In this document: positions 44,531 to 54,976 of the stretch, one piece after another
Numbering within the stretch: the stretch's first letter is position 1
How the letters are laid out: every line of letters starts with the position of its first letter
Assembly (NCBI GenBank): GCA_009829735.1
Contig: CM020619.1
Coordinates: 26,057,248 to 26,121,247 of the forward strand
DNA: 64,000 nucleotides
From: Pyropia yezoensis
Taxonomy: Eukaryota > Rhodophyta > Bangiophyceae > Bangiales > Bangiaceae
Direction: 5' to 3'
The notes under the pieces: generated by a model
What the model was told of the DNA's origin: nothing
What the model saw: only the letters and a program-made list of their open reading frames with translations
The model's database searches: none
Translations under genes and position numbers: made by a program

Positions 44531-44792
44531 GACCAAGCAGAAGAGTAGCCACGGTCGGCGCCACTTGCGCGACCGTGAGGGGCGCGACGGGTCCGACTTG
44601 GAGCCGCCGGACCCGCCGACTGGTGGGGAGCGTTACCGCCGCGAGGGCCGTGGGATTGGTAAGTCTAGAATGCATGCCTAGTTGGCAGCTGCCTTTGTTG
44701 TGAGAGTGTGAGGGTTAGGGCTGTAGTTAAAAGCCACTCTGCGTACCACCTCGACTTGAAGCACTCTCTTGGCACTGTTGCTCGGCCTTCCC

Positions 44793-47700
44793 TCACGTTG
44801 AGGTAGGGCTGTTAGGGTCTATCTCGTTCCGGGCACAGTACGCCCGGACCTTCTCAGCGGGAAGGTCCTCCACATATTCCCACGTATCATCCTTGGCCTT
44901 GTAGCCAAACCAACGCACCCTCAACATGAGGCGGTCAGTATCCTCATCCCAGCCGTGGTCGATGAACTTGTCGAACACGTACTCCTGCGGGCCCTGTTTG
45001 GCCGCAGGCACCGAGGGGAGGCGCCACGCTTTCAACGCACGCGCCCAAGCTGGGTCGCCTACAGGCGGTGGTGCAACTTTCACCACGTCCTGTCCGTTGA
45101 CTGTGCTGACCCCATCGTCACTTTCGATGGTGAAGTGCCGCCCGTCGGTACGAAGGACCTGGTACGGCCCCTTCGTTTGGAAAACCAACTTACCCCCAGT
45201 TGGGGTATGTGAGTGTACCGGCACCCAGTCACCCTGGTCGGGGACATGCTTCGCATTGCGCACCCTTTTGTCAAAGGTACGCTTGTAGCGCTTTTGTGCC
45301 TTGTCCATCTCAGCCCTGACTTTAGGGATGAGGTGTTCAAGCCTAGCAGCGAACTCCGCCTTACTCTTAGTAGGAGTAGGCGTACTGCCACCATCCTCCC
45401 TAGTTGGAAGCGGCCGCCGCACAGCAATAGACCGAACGCGACGGGGGGTCACATAAGCGAGGGGTACTTCTCCAGTAGATGAGTGAACCTGCGAATTGTA
45501 GGCAGTGGTAAGAATAGAAATGTATTGGTCCCACGTCTTCACGTGCTCACTCACATAGTGGCGCAGCTGCCTAACAATAGTTTTGTTGAAGCGCTCCACC
45601 TGCCCATTAGTTTGTGGGTGGTAGGGGGTGGCATAGTTTGCCTTAACCCCCAACATATCCAGCACTCCCTGAAACAGTACAGACGCACATTGCGCTCCAT
45701 TGTCCGATAGTGTACTATCCGGAATGCCATACGCGGCAACCCAATGATCTAGGAAGGCTGACACGACACACATGGCCGTGATCTCTGCCAGTGGGATCGC
45801 TCGCGTAAGTTTCGTGAAGCGGTCACAGATGACCAGGAGGTACTGCTTGCCCTCCTCGGTCACTGGCAGTGGCCCAAGGATGTCCATCGCCAACGCGGCG
45901 AAGGGCTCCTTGGCCGGGAACAATAGCATAGCCGTAGTAGGCCGCCGTTCCATCAAACGGTTCTGTGCACAACTTGTGCAGGCAGCCACCCAACTGTAGA
46001 TGTCCACCACCATGGACGGCCAGTAGTACCTGGTCCTCAGGGTCTGGTACAGTTTACTAGACCAGAGGTGTCCACCCGTGGGAGCGTTGTGCTCCCTCTC
46101 AAGGATACTGTCCTTGAGGGATGTGGGGACGACAAGTTGTTCGGTCCCCTGGAATACCCCCCTCCTCATGAGGAGGCCATCGTCTCCCAGAAAGAACCGC
46201 GTCTCCGCCACTGTATCCAGTGTATCCCTCTGCGACTTGCAGAAGGGATCCTCGGCCTGGGCCTTCACCACTTCGTCCAGGGACAGGGGCAAGTACTTCT
46301 TGTTCCCTGGCGCCTCGGGGTCCAACGCCTGACCCGAGCGCATGACTACCCCCACGATGGGGATGTCCTCATCGACTGGGGTGGTGTCCAGTCCCTCGGT
46401 AGGTACCCGAGAGAGGCCGTCGGCAAGGGCATGTTGCCTGCCAGGTCGGTACTCAATATCAAAGTTGAAGGGTGCAAGTCGCACCCTCCACCGGTTGAGA
46501 CGAGTGTTCGTACAGTCCGTCTTGAAGATGAACTGCAACGCGCGGTGGTCACAGCGGATGAGGAACTTCTCACCCTCTAGGTAGTGACGAAGTGACGTCA
46601 CCGCCCACACCACTGCGAGTCCTTCCAACTCGGTGACTCCGTAGTTCTTCTCGGCCGAGTTCAGCCCCTTGCTGAAGTATCCCACCGGCAAGTACTCCTT
46701 GTCCGGCTGCTGCTGAAGCAACACACAACCAAGTTGGTCGTAGCTAGCGTCCACATCCAGGATGTAGTGGCCTCCCAACCTGGGAATAGCCAAGATGGGG
46801 GGCTTCAGCAGAAGGTCCCGAAGAGTCTCAAAGGATTCCTGCTCCACCCGACTTGGGGGAGGCAGGTTCTTCGGTAGCGTTGAGCTCACTAGCTCATTCA
46901 ATGGCTTCGTCACCTTGGCGAAGCCCTTGGTGAAACGTCAGTACACGTTACACATCCCGAGGAAGCTCCTCATCTGGGTCTGGGTCCGGGGGTACTGAGC
47001 CTTGCGGATGGCTCTCAAGTTTTTCTCGTTGACACTGAGACGCCCCGGACGGACAACATGTCCCAAGTATTCCACCTCCTGAGTGATGAGGTGGCACTTA
47101 CTCGCCTTCAGTGACACACCGGCGTCAGCAAGTAGCTTGAACACCTGGCCAAGATGGCCAATGTGCTCTTCCGGACTTCGTGAGAACACAATGATATCGT
47201 CTAGGTACACGAGACAGATCTGCCACCGTACTCCGGCCAGAATCATGTCCATAGCGCGCTGGAAAGTTGCCGGCGCGTTACACAGGCCAAACGGTAGACG
47301 CTTGCACTGGTGGTACCACAGTGACAGGTAAAGGTAGTTTTATGCCTGTCCTCCGGGGCAATGGGAATTTGCCAGTACCCCGCGTTACAGTCCAGGGTAG
47401 AGAACACGTTTGCCTCCCCCAGAGAGTCCAGACAGTCATCCATCCTAGGTAGGGGATAACTGTCCTTCACCGTGCTCTCGTTGAGCTTGCGGTAGTCGAT
47501 ACAGAACCGGGGGGTCCCATCAACTTTGGGGACGATAACCACCGGACTCGCCCACTCGGCGTTGCTGGCCTCGATCACATCGAGGGCCTCCATGCGAGCA
47601 ACTTGCTCCTTATCGAGGGCCCTTGAACGGGGTCCTCCCCTATACGGTTGTTGGCGTATAGGGGGTGCACCGGGCTTCAATTCGATCCGGTGTTGGGTAG

Positions 47701-48775
47701 CTCTCATGAGTCCCAATTGACCATCCCACAACTTGTGATATTGGTCCAAGAGGCGTTCAACTTGAACCCTCAACCTGGGTGGAACACCCTCCATGTTCAC
47801 ATGGGGCCGAGGAGAGGCGGCCGACTTGGCTTGAAGCTCCTCCTTTCCGGACTTCGGGTCGCTACTTGCGCCCGCGTTGAGGGTGACCGCTATTACCGGT
47901 CCCTCGTGTTGGTCGATATAGCCGAACTTGGCTCCCGACTTGAAGTACTTGGGCGACGAGCTCAGGTTCATCACCTGGATCCTCCACGGGACTCCGGCTT
48001 TGGAGTCCATCGTGCCAAGGGCAACATGCACTTGGTGCTTGCGAGCAAGACGGGGGTTAGGGTGCACCAACCCGTTCCCCGTATAATCAGTTACAACATC
48101 CACGTGCGCCACCGAGTTCGGGGGCAACGTGACTTTACGGGCTAAACGCAGGGTAGCAGTAAACCCTTCCCTCACAGAGCAAACAGGCTTCGACTGTGAG
48201 ACTGTCACAGGAGCCACAGACTTTCCCTTACCAAGGATGGGGATAGTCTCCCCATTCATCAACTTGACCCAGTACTCAGGGCCACAAATCAAAGGCACTT
48301 GTGTTACGACATAAGGGGTAACCAGAAGCAGGGGTACCGATATATTCTCAACTACACCATAGGTCACGTCGACCTCATGGGTCCCCAACCTAGTTGGTAG
48401 GGTCACAGCACCAACGATGGGAAGTACCCCACCATTGATATCAATCAGATGGTCAGCTTTAGACTTCCAGCGTTGGAGCTTCATCTCCTTTGGTAATAGA
48501 GACTTGCGTATCAAGGAGGCTCCTGACCCGGTATCAAGTACGACACGGGCACAACAGGCGCGGCCGGGGGCAAGTTGCACCCGTCCAGCCACCTGGAAGT
48601 TCTCACCCGTCAGCACCGCGATGACCCGACGTGGGTTTACGTTCTTGGGGCGTCCTACCCGAGGTGGGCGGACTCCCTTAGGTCGCCGCAATATCCGACA
48701 CGGTTGATTCGTCCTTTTGGCCCACTTGGCCGAGGCTGCCGTTGTGAGCTTCGGACGACCAGCTCCAACGGTCAT
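44793..48775 (-). pseudogene. Pol polyprotein of family B (one frameshift, one nonsense)
   Basis: ATG at 48775 overlaps the gag TGA and lies in the -1 frame. Protease VLDTGSGASLIRK (about 48545-48519); RT FCIDYRKLN and YLDD (47207-47196); RNase H YILDVDASYDQLGC and CDHRALQF; integrase zinc module (H-x4-H then C-TSC), DILGP, SDNGAQ, HPQTNGQVERF; chromodomain near the end (RVRWFGYKAKDDTWEY). The frame is lost near 47300-47330, just before KRLPFGLCNAPATF, and resumes in another frame. TGA at 46938-46940 follows CNVY. Both breaks lie in the RT, so this copy cannot make active enzyme by itself. Confidence 0.9.
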
Positions 48776-50718
48776 TCTTTTCCCGCCGACTTGGCGTCCG
48801 AATCTGAGGGCGGAGGGGAAGACGACGAATCCGAGGACGACGTGTCCGCCTCCTCCGCCGAGGGTGTGGCGACCGCCACCACTGGTCGAGACCCACCCTC
48901 GCGGCGTGAACGTACTTCGTTCGTAGCCGACTTCTTACTCGCATTCCTAACAAGTTGTTGGATGCGTTTACTCAAATTGGGGCAGTCATATGCCCAGTGA
49001 CCATCGGAGTTGCAGTTCCAACACCGATTGTCAGTTCCCGGAGGGGTCTTCCCAACTGGGGAAGACGACGAGGTACCTTGGGAAGTTCCCACGGCAGCTA
49101 CCACCCTCTCCTTGCGGATTCGGCGTGCCTCTCGCAACTCTCTGGCCTGGCGCGCCTCCTCCCGTTCCTTGGCCAACTCGGCTTGACGCTCCTGGCGTTG
49201 TTCCTCCCGCAACTTGCGGTAGGCCTCGCCTCTGCGGTAGGCGAACCTAGCCAACTCGGCCAGGGTCGCCCGGGCAGTGTTATGCTCCCGGGCCTCCATC
49301 CGGACTGACCAATGGAGTCCCTCCACAAACCGACTCTTCACCACAGCTTGTGGATGAAGGAACCCACAAAGATTGTTGAGCTTACGGACTCGCTCCGCGA
49401 AGGACAACTCGTCCTCCGCCTCTTCCTGATGGGCTTGCGTGAACTCCTCGACTTGAGAAGCCAACGCCGCTTCATCAACCATGACTCTCAACAACCAGTT
49501 GACGAGCTCCAGGTAGGACGTCACCTCTCCAGCGCCTCCACTTGAGGAGCTGGGCATGAGGGACATAAGTTCTGTCCGCAGGTCTCCCTTCGTAAACTCC
49601 TGTAGCATGTAAAAAGCCATGCCTTCACTTATGGCATTGTCGTCACAGGCTTTTGTGAAACGACGTAGGAACTCAAAGACACGGAGGGGGGGAGTTCCAT
49701 CCCACTCCGCTTTGTGCCCAAAAGAGTGAAGTGCATTCTTCTTGGCACGGCCCATGGCTCGGGCCTGGTCAGGACCATACGCCACCGACTTGTTGTGGAG
49801 GGCGTAGGTCTCACAGTCAAAGATCCTCTGGTAGACCGGGTTGGCTACCTGGATCTTGGGCGGCACCTCATGTTGAGGGAACAGCCGCTGTGGCACGGGG
49901 GTAAGTTCACCCTCAGTGCCTGTAGTCCGGCGCGGCGCGCTTAGTGTAGCCGCCGGCGGTGCCGGGGGGAACTCCCCCATGAAGGGCGTATGCCCCACCG
50001 AGTATGGTGTGGCTCCCTCGTTGGGAGTCACAGGTGTCGCCCCCTGTTCGGGGCGACCCGAGATAGGCGTGAAGGGGGATCCCCCCTGTACCTGCGGGCT
50101 CGAAAGCCCCAATCCGGTCTGGACATAAAGGCCATCTGGCAAACTCGCCACAATCTGATTCAGAATAGTATTCGTCATCGTGACCACCAGGTCCGGCAAA
50201 GTCTGCCGCAACACATTGGTCGCCTCCCGACGGACAGTTTCCGCGAGGAGTGGATTGACGACTCCAGTTGAGTCTCGGTCCGCCTCCGGGAGTCCACCTG
50301 AGGGGTAACCACGTTCCTCAGGGGTCTCAACCGGGGGCATGGGCGCAAGCCTATCGCCGACCAACGGAGGTCCGCCGTCCTTCGAAAGCCTAGTTGGCGA
50401 CGGCTCCATGCCAAAGTTGGCTCCAACCCGAGTGGAACCCGCGGGGACAGTCCTCACCCCTTGGGACGTTCCCGTTGAGTATACCACGCGGTGGGCAGAC
50501 TTCGGCCCACCCACATCAGAAGTGTCACCCGAGTGAACTCCCGACTGAGTCGGGGTGGCCTGTTGCCCGCCCGCACTTCCAGTCCTGCTGGCTTGAGGGA
50601 CCTCTAGTCCCTCTGCGACCCCAGGTAAACCCACCTGTGTCTCACCAGTATTCAAAGGCACTGAAGTACGTGCGTCACCCGTGTACTCCCCCGACGACGG
50701 GGGGTCCGAGCTAGCCAT
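48772..50718 (-). CDS. Gag of family B, 648 aa, intact
   Basis: Particle-forming and RNA-binding protein. ATG at 50718 (MASSDPPSSGEYTG...). The Pro/Gly/Thr-rich N-terminal half is followed by a capsid-like region (WDGTPPLRVFEFLRRFTKAC, SFAERVRKLNNLCGFL, FVEGLHWSVRMEAREHN). A highly charged helix comes next (REEQRQERQAELAKEREEAR), then a CCHC knuckle (CWNCNSDGHWAYDC, C-x2-C-x4-H-x4-C, about 49023-48982), and a Ser/Asp-rich tail. The stop TGA at 48772-48774 overlaps the pol ATG. Uninterrupted, unlike pol of the same element. Confidence 0.88.
   Translation of the reverse strand: MASSDPPSSGEYTGDARTSVPLNTGETQVGLPGVAEGLEVPQASRTGSAGGQQATPTQSGVHSGDTSDVGGPKSAHRVVYSTGTSQGVRTVPAGSTRVGANFGMEPSPTRLSKDGGPPLVGDRLAPMPPVETPEERGYPSGGLPEADRDSTGVVNPLLAETVRREATNVLRQTLPDLVVTMTNTILNQIVASLPDGLYVQTGLGLSSPQVQGGSPFTPISGRPEQGATPVTPNEGATPYSVGHTPFMGEFPPAPPAATLSAPRRTTGTEGELTPVPQRLFPQHEVPPKIQVANPVYQRIFDCETYALHNKSVAYGPDQARAMGRAKKNALHSFGHKAEWDGTPPLRVFEFLRRFTKACDDNAISEGMAFYMLQEFTKGDLRTELMSLMPSSSSGGAGEVTSYLELVNWLLRVMVDEAALASQVEEFTQAHQEEAEDELSFAERVRKLNNLCGFLHPQAVVKSRFVEGLHWSVRMEAREHNTARATLAELARFAYRRGEAYRKLREEQRQERQAELAKEREEARQARELREARRIRKERVVAAVGTSQGTSSSSPVGKTPPGTDNRCWNCNSDGHWAYDCPNLSKRIQQLVRNASKKSATNEVRSRREGGSRPVVAVATPSAEEADTSSSDSSSSPPPSDSDAKSAGKE
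48778..48784 (-). promoter_or_regulatory. Predicted -1 frameshift heptamer GGGAAAA (family B)
   Basis: Gag codons GCG GGA AAA GAA TGA contain G-GGA-AAA one codon before the stop; the -1 frame reads AGA ATG ACC into pol. Same design as GGGAAAC in family A. Confidence 0.7.
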
Positions 50719-50816
50719 GTTGGCTAACGATCCGTATGACACGGTCCAAGTCCACCGTTCCTCTGAGACAGAGGGCCCCCTACACCCGGGTGCACCCGGA
50801 GGTAAAGTTTACCTCT

Positions 50817-50835
50817 GTCCCCTGCTGCTCCACCA
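50817..50835 (-). promoter_or_regulatory. Primer-binding site, family B
   Basis: The minus strand TGGTGGAGCAGCAGGGGAC begins two bases inside the 5' LTR. Next to it is a palindrome, arms GAGGTAAA/TTTACCTC. The primer sequence is the same as in family A copy II. Confidence 0.75.
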
Positions 50836-50837
50836 AA

Positions 50838-51306
50838 TGTGGCAAAAACCACTCGCACACACGGCACCCAAGTTGGGGCGGTGTACAAGGGCTGCCTCCC
50901 GTGTCGGGGGAACCGGAAGAAGTGCAAGTCGCGCACGCTCTGTCCCTGTTGTGGGGCAAACCCCCCACTGACAAACAAGAAGATGGTGTGTGGTCCAACA
51001 GTTTCTTGGTCGGGACGGGGACGCAGGGCCAAGCCCCGCTGTACCTCCCCTTATCCCCCCAGGGTCCACTCAGAATCTCGCCACTCAGAATCTCCCACCC
51101 CAGCACCTGCCCACCGGGCCACACGAAAATGCAAGACGATAAATGCAGAAAACCCTCAAATCCAAGTTGGATTTACAACTAAGCTAACTATCCCAAACTT
51201 AGGGAATACGGACCCAAATGCAGGGGGAGGAACGGATCAGGCTAGTGGCCTGCCGCCCCTTGCATGGCACGTGTTGCCCCCCTACCTGGGGGTCAATACT
51301 GCCACA
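50838..51306 (-). repeat. Family B LTR (5' LTR)
   Basis: 469 bp, TGTGGCA...TGCCACA, three differences from the left LTR. Confidence 0.92.
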
Positions 51307-51311
51307 GAGCG

Positions 51312-51570
51312 CAAGCCACGGGACCAAGATGGGAGCCCAAATGGGAGGGGTTTGTTGTTCTACCTTGGCCGGCGGTGGATTCGCCGCCGGCCCCCTCGTT
51401 ATAAACCCTCGGAGACACTACTAACTACCCTCCACCCCAAGATGCAAGTCCCTCTGGTCATACGTAACTTATAGATTCCGTGACCAGTACGGACTCTCAA
51501 ATTGAAAGTTAAGGCTTCTAAGTAGCCCCCCTAATATTAGGGTTACAATACGGCCAAGCATATTGCTACA
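51312..51570 (-). repeat. Family A LTR, right fragment (copy IV 3' LTR)
   Basis: Completes the LTR begun at 41856 (104 + 259 = 363 bp). The purine-rich AAAGGGGGGGATA follows on the minus-strand side at 51571-51583. Confidence 0.9.
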
Positions 51571-52164
51571 TATCCCCCCCTTTGATTCGGCCCGTCCTCG
51601 GGTCGAGGTGCATTTGGGTTACCGAATGTAATTGGGTCGCGTGACTGTTTACCAGTCGGGTGGGGCTTTGCGCCCCGTCGCGACAGACACCCCTTTTCGA
51701 GGTTGTCTGAGGGGGGTGCCCCCCTTTGTGTGGTACACACACGATCCGTTTTCCGGACCGTTAATTTCCCGATGCGGGTGCTTGTTCATGACCCCCCTTT
51801 CCGAGGGGTGGTGCAAGCGGATCCGCCACCAGGTGCCTGGTGGTAGGGGGGGGGGCCCTCTCGTGGGGACGATTGAGTAGGGGCGGGGACTGCCCGCGTT
51901 GAGTGGGGGCGGTTGGGGATGACCCCCTCTTGGTTGCCCCGTACGGGGGTGTGGCCCCGTCCCGCCCAGGTGCCTGGGTAGAGCGCCCTCGTAGCTCGGC
52001 TGGCGCGGGTCGTCCCGCGTGCCTGCGGCGCTTCTCGTGGCCGTTTGTGGTCATAAGCGCGGGTGCCCGCGCTTCCCTGGCTCGTCCTGCACGAGCGTTC
52101 CTCGTACCGGGTCGAGCCGGCCTCGGCTTTCTGCACGAGGTGCCCCTGCTACCCCGGTTGCACC

Positions 52165-54534
52165 ATGTCGGACCCCCAGGTACCCGGGGGTGAGGACGAC
52201 CTCCTGCTTGAGGAAGGGGAGGAGGTGATGGTGGACGACGTTCCCGTCTCTGCCACCGCCGCCGAGAGCTTCTTGGCAAGCTCATCGGAGGACGAGGACG
52301 ACCGGGTGACCGTTCGTGTGGCCCCGGGAGGCGCGCCGGGCGGGTTGTCGTCCGTGTGTAGCGGTACGACGGCTCCGTCGGGTGGCGGACAACCGCGTGC
52401 AGCGGTGGGCTCTACCACGACTCCTTCGGCGGTCCGGATGGCTTCTGTCGTCGGTGCCGGCGCGGCTCTCCCTCAAGACGGTGTCGCCGGCGTGGCGGAT
52501 GGTGGTGGCGGCCCCCCGGCCAGTACGGCGGGTCAAGACGGCGCGGATGCCCGCCCGGTTGGTGTGTCCGCGGCGGCGGGTAGCGGGTCTACCCGTGCTG
52601 CCCCCGTGGTACCCACGTCGGGTCCGGGTGGCGGCGATGCTCTGCCCGCGGTGCCGCGGGCGCGTGATGGTCAAGAGGCATCTACCCCGATGGCAGTGGA
52701 CTCCGGGAGTCACTCCGGGCGGGCGCCCGCCCTTCTTCTTCCTCCTTGGCCGCGTGCGCCTCCGGCGCCGGCCCCTCTGCCGGTGGGGCATCCCCCGGCG
52801 CCTCCGATTCTTCCTGGTCCTGCCCGGGTTGCCCCGTTGGGTGGCGGCGTCGCCGTGGCGGCGGGTCAACCCGCCATGTTGATGTCCGACTTGGTGGCTC
52901 GGGTTCGAGGCCTGTCTGTGCAAGAGGCAATGGAATCCGATGGGCGGATGCGGGTGGACTTCCACCTGGTCCATCCCCGTGGAGAGTCCTCCCGGCGTGT
53001 CAAGGTGGACCCGAGTTGGGAGCGGGAGTTGGTGCGGCTGGTCAACCAGCCGAACGCGGTGCGAGTGGAACACCATTGGATCCTGAGTCGGCCGGACGAC
53101 CGGCCTGCGCAGCTCTGGCGCACTCGGGTGGGACGGGGTGAGGTCTACCTCGACCCCAACTTCGGGGTATGCGACCTGATTGCCCCCGCGTTGCCGCGGG
53201 AGATTGACTACCCGGCTAGTGCTCGGGGGATTGCGTCGGCGGCGGAGCCGGTTGCGTTTGGGGAGACGGTGGGCAGTACCGGTCGGTATCCCGACTTTGA
53301 CTACTACCCGGGGGTACCCCCGTATCTGTCTTTGACGGCTCCCTACGCGCCTATGGCGGGGTTGAGGTCGGCGTCGAGTTGGCGACGTAACCATGGTGTC
53401 ATGGCGGATGCGTTCCGCACGGATATAACGTGTGCGTTGCAGACCGGCAACGGTCGTGCTCCGGTATACACTCCCGTGCGCCCGCCGCTATGGCAGGAGG
53501 GGTGGGAACCCGCCCCTGCTTTCCGGTTTGACACCGGCTCCTGTCTTCGCTACTTCGGGAGTGTGTTGGCCTCCCGACCGGTCCACCCGTTGCAGGGTAC
53601 CTTCACCCTTGAGGTTACCCTCGGGCAGGCTTCCTCCTTCTTGCTGTCCGTCCGCCGGCAGGGGCGCCTGTTTCATCTTCCGACGGGTGTCCGTCGGCAC
53701 ATCGCGCAGTTGGGCGTGGACCTGATAGCTGCCAAGACCGGGTTCGCCCGGGAGTTCGAGGCCCTGCTGGCTGTTCACGATGCCGTGAACTGGGCTGGGG
53801 TGTTGGCCCTTCCCCCGTACCGGGACCCGCAGGCTGGGGCTACCCCCTTGCCCCGTCACTCGTTGCGTATCCGGAGTACTCAGCCGGGTGAGCCCAGTTG
53901 CCATGGGTGGGCGTCCACCGAGGCTGTTGCTGACCTGGGTATTCCCATGGTTATCCATGATCCTCTTCAGGTCCTTGCCCCGTGGTTCGGTAACCCGATA
54001 CCGGCGGCGGTTGGCCGTCGTCCCCGAGAGTGGGGCTCTGCGGGTGGGGAGCGTGAGGTGTCCCGTCGTCGGGCGGAGCCCCGCCGGGGTTACGGTGGAG
54101 CCCCTTCGGTAGGGTCCTACCGGGCCTCGTATCAGGTGCCACCGGCTCCGGTGGTAGCCGTGTCGGCTCCTGTGGCTCCTCTGGCTGCGCCACTGTCACC
54201 TCCCGCCCCTGTCATGCCTGACGGGGGTCCCCGTCTCTGGTATGAGGGCGTTGACGCCCTTGTTACCCGCGCAATGCGGGGGGGTCTCTCTGTTAGCTGG
54301 GGGGATATCCCCCCAGGTGCTGCGCGGGTAGGGTCAGCGCGTTGCTTCGGTGGCGTGCTTGACCACCTCCAGAAAGCTCTGGAGGACGTGGAGGCTGGCC
54401 GCAGCACCCTTGTCCAGCTATGCACCGAGGTAACTCAGGTGATTGACCGTCGTGATATTACCGACTGGTGGAGCACGGAGGTCCACGCGCTTACGCGTGA
54501 GTGGCCTCCCTCGGGCAGTGGGTCTACCCAATGA
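52165..54534 (+). CDS. Antisense accessory ORF type A1, 789 aa, intact
   Basis: The only unbroken family A copy in the window. ATG at 52165 (MSDPQVPGGEDDLLLEEGEE). Residues 1-60 are strongly acidic with Ser/Glu/Asp runs (SSSEDEDDR); 60-240 are Pro/Gly/Ala-rich. The conserved part follows: MSDLVARVRGL (240), RMRVDFHL, RELVRLVNQPNAVRVEHHWILS, PREIDYPASARG, LRSASSWRRNHGVMADAFRTD, LRYFGSVLA (FGSV at 464-467), VRRQGRLFHLPTGVRRHIAQLG, VHDAVNW, DPLQVLAPWFGNP, an Arg-rich stretch, and a C-terminal block PDGGPRLWYEGVDAL...VSWGDIPPGA. No signal peptide, membrane span or zinc motif is evident. No known family recognised. It lies opposite to gag-pol, next to the LTR that would have to act as its promoter in reverse. 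Gag and pol of this same element are broken while this frame is intact. Confidence 0.85.
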   Translation: MSDPQVPGGEDDLLLEEGEEVMVDDVPVSATAAESFLASSSEDEDDRVTVRVAPGGAPGGLSSVCSGTTAPSGGGQPRAAVGSTTTPSAVRMASVVGAGAALPQDGVAGVADGGGGPPASTAGQDGADARPVGVSAAAGSGSTRAAPVVPTSGPGGGDALPAVPRARDGQEASTPMAVDSGSHSGRAPALLLPPWPRAPPAPAPLPVGHPPAPPILPGPARVAPLGGGVAVAAGQPAMLMSDLVARVRGLSVQEAMESDGRMRVDFHLVHPRGESSRRVKVDPSWERELVRLVNQPNAVRVEHHWILSRPDDRPAQLWRTRVGRGEVYLDPNFGVCDLIAPALPREIDYPASARGIASAAEPVAFGETVGSTGRYPDFDYYPGVPPYLSLTAPYAPMAGLRSASSWRRNHGVMADAFRTDITCALQTGNGRAPVYTPVRPPLWQEGWEPAPAFRFDTGSCLRYFGSVLASRPVHPLQGTFTLEVTLGQASSFLLSVRRQGRLFHLPTGVRRHIAQLGVDLIAAKTGFAREFEALLAVHDAVNWAGVLALPPYRDPQAGATPLPRHSLRIRSTQPGEPSCHGWASTEAVADLGIPMVIHDPLQVLAPWFGNPIPAAVGRRPREWGSAGGEREVSRRRAEPRRGYGGAPSVGSYRASYQVPPAPVVAVSAPVAPLAAPLSPPAPVMPDGGPRLWYEGVDALVTRAMRGGLSVSWGDIPPGAARVGSARCFGGVLDHLQKALEDVEAGRSTLVQLCTEVTQVIDRRDITDWWSTEVHALTREWPPSGSGSTQ

Positions 54535-54809
54535 GGAGTGCTATTGTTTGTGAGGGAGAGGGACCCGGTGGCCCTTATGGCTGCCGGGTATTAGTGAGTA
54601 TAAACTCATCCCCTTCGGGGGCATTGCTTGCCTCTGTTTGCTGCCCTGGGGAGCCCCCCTTCTGGCTCAGTGGTGCCTTGCCTCCCGCCCAACTTCTTCC
54701 GGTTGGTTCATGCTTGGGAAGGTCATCCTCCCGTGTAAGCCCTCTAGTAACTTCGATATTATCGGAGTTAGCCTTTACCTTTAAGTTAACTTATTGAGGT
54801 TCAGGTTTT

Positions 54810-54896
54810 ACTTAGTTACCTAAGCTTGACTCTACTTAGTTACCTAAGCTTGGTTCGACTTAGAAACCTAAGTCTGATTTGACTTAGACACCTAAG
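54810..54896. repeat. Four 24-bp palindromic units, copy IV convergent spacer
   Basis: Units start at 54810, 54834, 54858 and 54882; the last has ACTTAGACACCTAAG. Same number as copy I. Confidence 0.8.
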
Positions 54897-54976
54897 TCTG
54901 CCGTAACCATGTCACACCCTACTTAGTAGGTATAAGCCTCACCCATCAACAGCCGAAGTCGGTGTCGGTTGGGTTG

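Larger units (their letters stand above)
41960..51306 (-). mobile_element. Family B Ty3/gypsy chromovirus, complete insertion
   Basis: 9347 bp with two 469-bp LTRs that differ at only three positions (about 0.6%), so it is younger than the element it sits in. Genomic sense is minus: gag 50718-48772, pol 48775-44793, antisense ORF on + 42769-44346. pol has one frameshift and one nonsense codon. Only about 50-60 codons of obvious similarity link its catalytic motifs to family A, so the families are well separated. Confidence 0.92.
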
